Assembly: GCF_932294415.1 (NCBI RefSeq)
Contig: NC_065537.1
Span: forward strand, 69,434,261 to 69,498,260
DNA length: 64,000 nt
Direction of reading: 5' to 3'
Source of the DNA: Quercus robur
Taxonomy: Eukaryota; Streptophyta; Magnoliopsida; Fagales; Fagaceae
Shown here: positions 54,287 through 64,000 of the stretch, piece after piece
Position numbering within the stretch: the stretch's first letter is position 1
Layout of the letters: each line of letters opens with the position of its first letter
Position numbers and translations under genes: made by a program
The notes under the pieces: generated by a model
Told to the model about the DNA's origin: nothing
Databases searched by the model: none
What the model saw: the letters and a program-made list of their open reading frames with translations, nothing else

Positions 54287-57200
54287 GTAAGCCAATTCTT
54301 GTAGACCATATTAGTTATTCTTACCTAATCATTTTTGTGCCAACTGCCAAAAGACTACATAGGAAACCATATCAACATTCTTCTTGTAGACTATTTAGAT
54401 GCTAATGTGCCACTCATCTAATAATATATGGTTTAATTGGCTGGTTCTATATTATCCAATGCTGATCTCACCAAGGGAGGAGTAGCTTGATACAATCCTA
54501 CTCTTTACCACTTGCCCTTGATTTTATTCTTTTCTAATACTAAAAGACAAGCATTTTCTTACAAAAATGAGTGGAAGTTGTTTCCAATTTTTGATAGTTT
54601 TGTGTAGATGTTTCTGTTTGAATTGAAGGTTGTTTCTTTTGTAATTATAACCAGAAATCTATGCAGTATGTGAAATTACGCATTTTAAACTAGTTCTAAG
54701 TGTTGGCCTTTTTTGTGATTTGGAAGCTAAAATTAAGGACCACTAAATGATTAATCAATTCAAAGGAAGGACTCCAGTGCCAAAAGTGCATGTGTCAAAC
54801 CAACTCAAAGATGCAGTTGGTAGAAAGTAAAATGGTTGAAAATAATTGTAAATGTTTGCCTTAACATACATATAGAAGTAGGTGGGAATGATCTAGAGAT
54901 TTGTTTCCAGGAAAAAAGTTTTACCCAATGTCAAAGTGTCTCTCAACTTTCCTATTAGGATAATTTGAAAATCACTTGCTTAAAATTTTACATGTCACTG
55001 GTTGGCTGAATATTAATTTAAGGTACAAAGATTTTCTCAATTTTCCCAAAAGGAATCTTCCCTGGAGATGTAGTTCTATATTTAAGAACCAAATCATACA
55101 CCAATAACTAAGTCATTTTCATGACTTTCATGTTATCCAAATCTGGGGTCTCTTGTTGAGTGATTTCAACATCTATTACTCTGCAAATACGTTCACAACT
55201 TCACTTTCAATTTTGTTCTAGTTCAATGCTTTCTTGGAGTGACCAACAAGCTCATCTCAGTTGAATCCTTGTAATCTCAGATGCCATAGTATGGTATCAT
55301 TGCCCTCATTAAGGGCTTAGTTGCATCGCACTCTCACCACTTTAAGGAGATTGTGAATCTCCCGTTGTCCCACCACTTACTAGAAAAATACAAGGATTGA
55401 ATAGGTATATGATGGCTAAAATCCCAAATTTCTGCAGGAAGGAAAAAAAAAAACATATGATGGGACAGATTAATATCCTTTTGCTAAAGAAATATACCCA
55501 AGATTCTACAGGTATACTAATTAAGCTGCATCCTTCACAAGTTATGAAATATCATCATGTTCTTTGTTTTCTTCTTTTTCTTTATTCATCTGTTTAAGTG
55601 TTTTCTTTTTTTAATTTTAATTTTTATAAATTAAAAAAAAATCTAACTACTGTAGAATGGATTGCAACACTAAACTATAAGGCTTAAGTATTGATACTAT
55701 TCAATTTAAGTGCATGCTATAATCCTAAACAATGTGGTGATATATATTCCATTTCGGTTCACTCTTTTCTATTGTTTTGACACATTTGGTAGCCAAAACT
55801 ACTTGATTTGACTATATACATTTATTTTTAACGAGTAAGCATTTTGTTAAAAAAGAACAAAAGGGGAACAACCCTAGTGCACCAGATGTATAGAAGAGAT
55901 TTAAATTGCTTAATTTAATTATTTAGCTATAATCATGTGGGAATTTCATGTTTCTAAAATGTATGATGAATACTTTGCCAATTTTTCTTTCTCAAACTAT
56001 CAAGAACATGAATTGAGGAGGTGGTAATGGATCATAAGATTGCTGGTGCCCCAAATATTCTAAACTGGACCAGAAGGATCTCACCTCATTAGCTGCACAG
56101 GTTCTTAAATCCTTCAACTTCTATCTTGATCAGTTTTGCTCTTTTTTTGTTCTCTTTTAAGAGCTTTCAATTTTGTTGAATTTCTAAATTATGTGTTTCT
56201 ATATATAACACAGAGGATAGTGTGGCAAAATTAAAGATGACTACAAAAATGAAGCATCATCTTTCAATAGATTGAGTAATACGCCTCACTTCAGTTGACA
56301 TCATCTGCAAAAGTCTTACAAATTAAATTTTTTTTTTTCAGTTGATAACTTCAAGTGCAAGGCAAATTGGGACTTGCTCTGTTGAGATGGCTTTTGAGAC
56401 TTCCATAACAAAGAATCTCTTTCGGTGTGCTGTTATCTCTACATAGCATGGTATTAGTCATCCTTGAAGTAGTCTTTCAATTCTACGTAAGGCTGCTTGG
56501 GATACCACAATATTCCAAGCCATGGGCAATTACATCTATGAGACTTGAACACTTACATTTTGTGCAGAGGCTAGGTGTGTGTTCATGTTATAGTATCAGT
56601 TTCCCAACAATCTTTCTACATTAGCATAAAATTTAGCAATCACATATCATAGAAAGGGCTCTATGTTAGTTGGGGTCCCTTTCATCATGTCCTTTATCAT
56701 CAACTGCCTTCCTCTGTGCTTGGCAACATTACTCCACATTGGTGCCTGTTTGGATTGCCACCTGTAGTGGCTGGTGATTCACTGATCAAAGAGCAGATTT
56801 TGGAGAGATTATTCATCAATCTAGTGGTTGGTGAATCACTGATCAAAGAGTATTATTAAGTAGCTATCCTTGTGGAGAAGTACTAGTCATCTTCGACAGT
56901 TTTGCTACATATATGAGGACAGTTGAATGTATCTTTTCATTTCGTCAGGAAAGTTGAATTTCCAATTTTCAGCATGTTGAATACTGCATTGAATATTTCA
57001 TTTCTTAAGTTTATGATTTGAGCGTCCAGCTTTGTGTGACAATTTTTTTTGTGGATCAACTTATTTTTCCTACTTGGATTTGATTATAATCAAGGTGCTC
57101 TTTGTACTTGTATTCCGATTAATATTGAGTAAATCTTTTCTTCTTCTTCTTCTTCCTTTTTATTTTTATTTATTATTATTATTTTTTAACAATTGGGGAT

Positions 57201-59300
57201 AAAGATACTTACCATGACCTCTCCCAACCCCTGCAAAAGTGGGAGCTTTGTGCACATGGTACAATGTTTACGATAATGAAATAAATCCTTTTGAAATAAA
57301 TTCGACATCTCAACAAACTGAAGGAATTTAAGCAATAAAAATCTTTTTGCTTTTAAAATTATTGAGCTTTTCTTGTAACATGTAGTATCTAGTGAACCAT
57401 CTTGTCAATAATGTTTCTTGCTTTCTTGTTAATGCAATTGGAATTTGTAGTGCACTATCAATTTGTATAAATGAATTGTGTATTGCATGTGTCCCTCTCT
57501 TAGAAGCAAAATTATTCTATTTAGAATTGCATGGTGCTAAAGTGAAATAGCAAATTCCAATTTTAAACTTGGTTTAATTTTTATCCTCTTAGATTTGAGA
57601 TTGTTGGAACTTGCATAGAACTTATTCGCTCCATTTTTAGCCTTATTTTATTTCTACGTGCTCCTATACAATACAGTATGGACAATCAAAAGTTACTGAA
57701 ATTCAAGACAGTCAAAAAGAATTATTTTTAAGAAATTTTTTCAACTAGAGTTCTGCATTCTGCATGTAATCTTCCTATTATCAAATATCTTCTTAGGAGC
57801 ATGGTTCTAACAAAATGCTACCGTGTTTTCCTACATGTAAAATATGTTGCTCTTGGCTGGATTAATTTGAAGCCTAGACCATAGGTAAAACTTATCCAAA
57901 ACATTCTATATAGCAAGAAAAGATTCATCCCCTTGTCATAGTTTATGAATCCCTTAGAAGCAGCAGTTCAAAGAAACATTGAAGTAAACAGTACATCTTG
58001 GGGACATTGTTGACCTTGCAATCGCTCTGTGAAATGGCTTTGGAAATACAATTGCAGTGAGCTTATGACTACCTTGTTCCAATTCCCCTCTAAATAAAGG
58101 CTGCTTGATTTGGACTAATGACATAATGACTAGTAACTAGCAACTTTGCTATTGCCTTTGTAATTTGTACACAATATTGCAAGATGATATTGACATGAAC
58201 TCAAGCATAAATGATTAACTAGGCCCCTCATTTTGGAACTAGAGTTACCTTTGTTGCATTGATCTCATAATTTACTTAATTGGAAGGAAAAAAAGGCTTG
58301 TGTGAAATCAAACTTTGTGACCATCACAGCAAGGAGCTTTCAAAACTTTACTAAAAAGATAGTATTATTAGTCTCTTGCAATCGGAAAGGATTTCTCTTC
58401 AAGTTGCTATCTTCTTGAAGGTTTTGCCATTTACAAAAAAGTTTTAAAAATTTCTGTTCATTTTATAATTTTTCAAAGGGACCATGGTAGACTACTGTAA
58501 TTTCAGTACAATAATCTGTTATATTTGATAATCTACTCTCACCCAAAACATTTCCAAATGAGTTGAAAACTTTCATCCTTCTTAACATTTTTGCCATAAC
58601 CCATGCATCTGCTGCAAAATTTTAGCGGTCTGTGTGTTGTGTTCATTATCTTTCCCACAAGGACATGCCTCAACATCTTTTACAATTCAAAAAATGAAGA
58701 CCCTTATTATGTGAGTGAGTCTGTTTAGTAGATATCAAGCCCCATAAGATTTGGTGTTTTTTTGTCAAGTTTTGTAGCCATTAAGCCAAATCCATCCCCT
58801 TAATCTAATGGTCATATATACTTGCAAGGCTTCCGACCCAACTACGGGATTGAAACCTAAGAATGATGTGGTACAAGAAATATACTTGTTAGTTAACGTT
58901 TTTTCATTGATGTCAAACTAAAATATTGCAAATCAGAAGAAAATGAAGAAAGAATAAATAAGTTGTGTCATAGATATGAAGAAGGTAAAACAATGCCTCA
59001 TATATTCGGTCCAATTTGGTCCTGCTCAGTCTATTTTGGACTTATTGGGTTGCTTTTATGATTACAAGTAGAGTGATCTTTGTACTTGTATGCCATTGCC
59101 AATTAATGTTTTGAGTATTTTTTTTTTCCCATTGTGGGAATGTAATATTAGTAAATAAATATGAAAATATTCTAAGATATTTAAGAAATCAACCATTTTT
59201 ATTATGTTTTTGGAATTTGTTTTTCAAATTTAGTGAGCTCTTACCTGTTCCATCTAGTGAAACATCTTGCCAATAATGCAATGATGTTTCTTGCTATTTA

Positions 59301-59777
59301 TCTACCTATATATATTTGATAAAAGGCATCATTTGCATTTTATCCCATAAAATTATACGATATTTATATATATAATAATAGGTGAAGTTGAGAGAAACTC
59401 AAATTAGAATTCCAAATTAGAGTTCCAATTTTGCGTCATGTGTTCAAATTTATTTATTTTTAAAGAGTTTTATTTCTTAATTTTAGAATCAAATATGGGA
59501 CCATATCATAAATATTCATCCAAGTGAGTTATTAAGTACAAAATCCAAAGAGTCTAGAATAAATGAATTGTAAAAAAAAAGTGCTTCACAATAATTATAA
59601 AAAAAAATGGAAAATTTAGATTTTATACCTGATAATATCCTTATAAATTTTTTTAAAGAGTTAACAAAATATAAAAATGACTATTAATAGTATTTAAATT
59701 ATATATAGGAATTATATTATGCATCTTATTGTATATCTTTAAGTGTATCCATGCATACGCATGGGGTTACAAGCTAG
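59301..59777 (+). mobile_element. 477-bp non-autonomous Helitron
   Basis: Starts TCTACCTATATATATTTGAT after an A (59300). Ends with a hairpin CCATGCATACGCATGG, then GGTTACAAGCTAG, followed by T (59778). This is the A|TC...CTAG|T arrangement of Helitrons with the 3' hairpin about a dozen bases before the end. The RGA1 tail provides a near-empty site: TGAGACAT at 29067 follows an A directly. Its ends resemble those of the 4.5-kb Helitron, so the two may be related. No ORF. Confidence 0.82.
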
Positions 59778-61660
59778 TGAGACATAACAATAGAAATCAA
59801 AATTTGGGGTAATAGGTCTTTCCAAAGTACATAGTTTTGTCAAAATTAATCTTGTACCAGTCAGACTGCATTGGAACCCATTTTCTTTGCTATTGAGAAT
59901 CACTATATGTGTGTAGGTTGTCTTTGAGGTATATATGAGCTTTGTAATCCTCATAGAATCTGGTTGCATCTTGTATAATGATCGACGTTTGCACTTCACT
60001 CACCGCATATATGTGTACATGTGTTTCAATGGTACCAAAGCTGGCCATGCAAGAACAACAAACTTCTCAAACTCTTCTTTGCTGCAGTTCCCAACCTCAT
60101 TTTCAAACACCATTGTAAAATATTTCTGGGTATTTTGGCATATCTTCTATATACTTACTGGATGCCAACCACCTATGCTCCCCCTGATGGAGGACATTGC
60201 CACAAGGTGGGAAGGACTTATTCATTGTCTTGCACATAGCTACACAACCCATTTTCAGCACATCATCAACAACATTCACAAATTTTCCTTAGTGGGCAGG
60301 GTGTCTCGAATAGCCCTCCAGAATGTGGTGTGTAACCTACCTTAGATAATATTTTCTTAAAAAGTTAGATTTCTAAATAAAACCAATAATTTAGCATAGA
60401 TAGAGTAGAGTACCATAAACCAAAAGTTAGGTCTTATATAAGCTATTGTCATCCGATTCAAAAAAGTTGTTATGCTTTCTATAACATGCTTTTCTATATA
60501 GCACACTTTTTAAATATAAGAAAATTACTAACATAATGTCCTAAGTGAAACTCTCTATATCAATTATCAAAGTTTAATAATTTTAAAATTACAATTTTGA
60601 TTAAAATCCTCTTACTAGTTTTTTTAAAACTAAAAAATAAAAGTAGTTTGCTTATTTATTTATTTATTTTATAGCATTTTGGTTTTTGGTATAGACGGTT
60701 AAAACCCTCGATCTCTAGTTTCAAACAGTTTGCCTATTTATTTAAAACTATTTTAATCATGTAAATTTTTTTGTTTAATAATAAAATTGGGTTTTATATG
60801 TTGTGTTTGTGATGTGTTACACAAGTGTTCCATATACACAGCATGCTTTCATAATGCAAAATAAATACTTTAAAATTACTAACACCTTTGTTCTAAATGA
60901 GAGTCTATTACAAGTTTGAAAGTGAGATTCTATTATGTGCTTTTTTTCAACTTATTTTTATAATTATCTAATCATATATATAAAATTAAAACCTTTACCA
61001 TTTTGTTAACTTTTTAATAGTTGTCACGTAAGACTTTGATACTTCACAAGTTTACACATCATTTTTTTTAATTATATATGGGAAATGTTAATAAATACTC
61101 TAAGGGTATTGGTTTAGGAACTATTTTAAGATATTTTATAGGAAAAGAAAAAAAAAATTAATTGTTTTGACGTCTTTTTGCATTTCCCATAAAAGTGATG
61201 TCAAAATTTTTCTAAAATTGTTTATTAATAATTTCCCTAAGAGCACCAATTAACGAGACCCATTATATATTTTTTAATTGAGTTTAAACTCTATTTTATA
61301 TTTAAGCACTTCATTTGAATATTATCAAATCATATTTTCATTAAATGTTAGAATAGATGGTTCCATATTCAAAGTCATTGTCAATCATAGTAAAAGTTTA
61401 TTATAATTATTATAACTATCATAATTATCAGATTTCATATTCATACAAAAATAAAAGAGATAAACAATCATATTTTGATAAAAATATATTGTGTGTTACA
61501 TGAATTACTCACTAGTTAATTTATTATTTTGGGTAAATAAAAATTTTTAAAGCACACTTTTTTATTATAGATATTTTTGTGCTTGTATAAAAAAGAAAAA
61601 AAAGAAAAAAAAGAAAGAAAGAAAGAAAGAAAGAAAAAGCTCAACCATGTATAATGAAAG
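59778..61660. other. End of RGA2 tail, then AT-rich intergenic sequence
   Basis: Tail homology continues to about 59940 (ATCTTGTACCAGTCAGACTG, ATTTTCTTTGCTATTGAGAATC). The region beyond has small frames without domains (59935-60345) and then AT-rich sequence. A weak foldback with GGGAAATGTTAATAAATACTC (61079) and its partner near 61230-61255 may be a MITE. Confidence 0.4.
61580..61640. repeat. A-rich/(AAAG)n microsatellite
   Basis: AAAAAAGAAAAAAAAGAAAA followed by six or so AAAG units. Simple repeat. Confidence 0.85.
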
Positions 61661-61739
61661 TTTGCAGGAAAAATAATGGGCTTCTTTAAATTTAAATATA
61701 GATTGGACCGGTTTCCTGCTTCCCCCCCCCACCTTTATT

Positions 61740-62566
61740 TTTTTTCATATATCATTTGATCTTGAAGATTCATCAAGGAAACTTTCAATTTTCAAGGTTA
61801 AAGGAATGAAGATACGAACAATTCTTATAGCTAGTGTAGGGGGCAATTTGGGTAACTTCACTTGTGATGCTCTTGTTTCAAAACTCAATTATTTACGGAC
61901 ATTAGATTTGAGTGAGTTAAATCTAAGTGTAATGCCACATTCAATTGGGGAATTGAAACATTTAAGATATCTTGATCTTTGTAAAAGTGAAAATATTGAA
62001 TTTCTCCCTAATTCCATTACCAAACTGCTAAATTTGCTGACATTAAAACTCGATGGTTGTCGCTCACTTAAAGAATTACCGTGGGGCCTTAAGAAGTTGG
62101 TCAATCTAGGCATTTAGGCGTTAGTAATTGTGTCAAATTGACGCATATGCCCCTAGGACTTGGGCATCTTATTTCTCTTGAGATACTAACCTTTGTTTTT
62201 TGTGAGGCAAAAGGCTAGGTCTAGCGGTGGACTAGGTGAATTGAAGCAGCTGAGCAATTTGAGAGGAAGACTTGAGATCAAATATTTGGGACATGGAAGA
62301 GATGATATCTTAAAGAGTGGGATGGTGGAGGAATTCAGATGATGATGATGATAATCATCTCTTGCTTCCATCATTTCCTCCTTCTCTTTCTCATTTATAG
62401 ATTATCGAATGCCCTAACTTGACTTCCATGCCCCTAATTCCTGATCTCACTTCTTTAAAAATGTTGGATATTTTTGGTTGTCCCCTCTTAAGGCAAACAA
62501 TGAAGATTGGCCCATCCATCATTGTTCATTTCCCAAATAATCCAGCAAGAAAAAAAAAATTTATTC
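61740..62566 (+). pseudogene. RGA3: truncated CNL LRR pseudogene
   Basis: Third copy of the family, without CC or NB-ARC. Begins at the ISFDLEDSS segment that normally follows the MHD region by about 30 residues. It has a clean 103-codon LRR frame (61806-62117: IRTILIASVGGNLGN, ALVSKLNYLRTLDLSELNLS, IGELKHLRYLDL, LPNSITKLLNLLTLKLDGC). A 1-bp change near 62105 breaks it, and later pieces read in other frames (GLGELKQLSNLRGRLEI, LLLPSFPPSLSHL, CPNLTSMPLIPDLTSLKML). It ends at a donor-like TTATTCAG/GTATGC (62562-62573). The left border and about 70 bp of upstream sequence match 6371 onward. Confidence 0.88.
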
Positions 62567-64000
62567 AGGTATGCATCTATCTTTTTATAATCCCAAATTC
62601 AAAATCAACTACTGGTTTTTTAGGGTTTTTATATTTTGGACATATTCTAAAACTTTCAACTTCTTTCTTATGCTAAACTGAACCATTTTCTAGAACTATT
62701 GATGTATAGAAAATAACTAATGGTTTAATTACTGTTTTTGATGGGATAATTGTTGAATGAATTCTTTCTTTTCTCAGAATTTTTTAAATTTTTTTCATTT
62801 TTTGTTTTGGAGACTTTGTTTTAGTCAAAAGTAGAACAAAGATTGAGGTCTACCAATGTAGACATTCACAAATTTGGAGATAATATTTATCTGTGTTGGC
62901 ACAAGGTCAAGAACTCAGTGGTAATCATTTGTTTCTCTTTTTTTCCGTCAAAACTTTAATAAGACGCATGATTTCTTCAAGTTATTAGGAGAATAAAAAA
63001 GGATAACTGTTCTGTCATTTTTTCTTTTATTCTAATGATTTATATCTTTTCATCTAAACTTGTGTTAATGAAATGACATATATTGTTGCTTGTTCATAAT
63101 TGTAGAATCATAGCAAATTTCTTAGAACTTTGAAGGGAGCACTTGACCAGGCAACTAACATGGCAGGAATTAGCTTACTAAGCTGGTATTTTCGTGGTTA
63201 ATTTTTTTTTTGGGTTATAAAAGTTTCCAACGTATATTTGCTTACAAATACTTTATTTGCTTCCTCACATGTCGAATCGTTGATGTGAAGACTGACTTTG
63301 AAGTCAGAGAAGAACTAGAGAATGACTGAATGAGTCTAATTTGTTCATCCATGCACAAATTCAAAGGTGATTGAATTTTTATCTGTTACTCAATTGAAAA
63401 TTACCAATTAAGATTTTTCTTTTTGCTTGACTACCAATTAAGATTACAGGATGTTGTTATTTTTTCTTACTGTGTCCATTTTTAATATAATAGGTTGTTC
63501 TGCTCCAAACAAAACCCAAGGTTAAGAACGTTTGGTTTTTCCATTGGTTGGTAATTTGGCACTCTCTCTCTCTCTCTCTCTGTGCTAAAGCCATGGCCCT
63601 TGCTTCTTGAATTTTGGATGTGGAGACAAAATTCAAGAACCTGCCCTGTTCAAAACTTTCTGGCCCTGAAATCGTTTAACAAGTAGTGTACTCAGTGGTA
63701 ATCATCTTCTCTCTATCTTTTAAAATTTAGGCGAATCTCTTTCTGTTTTGTTTCCTTTCTGTATGTTCAAAGGCCTGCTGTTGCACAGAAAGGATAGAGT
63801 TTATATCTTTGTAACTACAATTGACTCAATGGTGATGTACTTGGTTGCTTCACTGACAATTGCAGAAATAGAGAAACTTTCACTACTTGATGGGAGTCTA
63901 CCATGCCAACTAACAATGCAGGAGTTATCTTATTAAATGGATTCTATTTGGTCAATTATTTTCTTTATATATACGCTTAAAACATGTTCTTATATATACT
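62567..64000 (+). other. RGA3 3' tail (runs off the window)
   Basis: Matches the other CNL tails: GTCAAGAACTCAGTGGTAATC at 62906 (compare 13037 and 23755), ATGATTTCTTCAAGTTATTAGG, GGAGCACTTGACCAGGCAACTAA (compare 13268), GAAGACTGACTTTGAAGTCA (compare 23924), and CAAAACTTTCTGG...ACTCAGTGGTAATCATC (compare 24520-24550). A (CT)n run lies at 63561-63580. No coding sequence is recognised. The end is cut by the window. Confidence 0.6.

Larger units (their letters stand above)
51968..59300 (+). other. Non-coding RGA2 3' tail
   Basis: Parallels the RGA1 tail over about 7 kb: donor-like AAG/GTATGTGTCT region near 51999, the conserved exon-like block 54072-54286, GAACATGAATTGAGGAGG near 56004, GCTTTTGAGACTTCCA at 56389, CTTCGACAGTTTTGC at 56896 and TTAGTGAGCTC at 59230. 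A foldback element (52528-52906) is extra here. The (TTC)n run at 57139-57158 and poly-A/T runs are simple repeats. Nothing coding is recognised. Confidence 0.6.

Noticed and set aside
60021..60345. Overlapping 72- and 136-codon frames after the RGA2 tail
   Set aside because: No domain. They overlap in different frames over the end of tail homology.

Overview
This is plant nuclear DNA, most likely from a woody eudicot. It is AT-rich and full of homopolymer and AT microsatellite runs. It holds a small cluster of CC-NB-ARC-LRR (Rx/RGA-type CNL) resistance-gene analogues, and most of the rest is transposable elements and broken duplicates of those genes. A Fagales-like source is a guess from overall feel and was not tested. 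I see no rRNA gene, tRNA gene or CRISPR array.

Layout. 0-3.4 kb: an LTR-like block, then a complete Pack-MULE (1885-3353, 9-bp target duplication) carrying a broken WPP-domain gene fragment. 3.4-12.5 kb: dispersed and tandem non-coding repeat units (A to D) that share a G-box next to a 26-bp palindrome, mixed with remnants of CNL promoters and an LRR pseudogene fragment. 12.7-19.7 kb: pieces of CNL promoters and 3' tails, one of them inverted, plus several MITEs. 19.89-23.13 kb: the only intact large gene, here RGA1, an intronless 1079-aa CNL. 23.1-31 kb: its long non-coding 3' tail with exon-like blocks.

34.49-51.97 kb: a second CNL, RGA2, now a pseudogene. It is split by four insertions: a hAT-like element (34636-35071), a Ty1/copia retrotransposon (35198-44849), a 1-kb LTR-like block (46599-47604) and a 2.7-kb solo LTR (49102-51842). 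A 4.5-kb Helitron (35364-39839) sits inside the copia 5' LTR, and that Helitron carries a SINE, two MITEs and a 300-bp foldback. RGA2 also has several stop codons and frameshifts. 52-60 kb: the RGA2 3' tail, homologous to that of RGA1, with its own foldback element and a 477-bp Helitron. 61.7-64 kb: a truncated third copy (RGA3, LRR plus 3' tail), whose broken 5' edge matches the fragment at 6.4 kb.

How it fits together. The window looks like one ancestral unit (promoter, CNL, long spliced 3' tail) that was duplicated several times. One copy stays open, but with a degenerate MHD motif and a shifted C-terminus, and the others decayed under transposon insertion. I found no new enzymatic system. 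The most interesting points are the nested insertions with readable target duplications, the WPP-domain capture near Rx-type CNLs, the MNN replacement of MHD in RGA1, the homogenised 72-bp LRR array, and the duplicated spliced-looking 3' tails. All homology statements are by-eye comparisons within the window and with known families. No database was searched.
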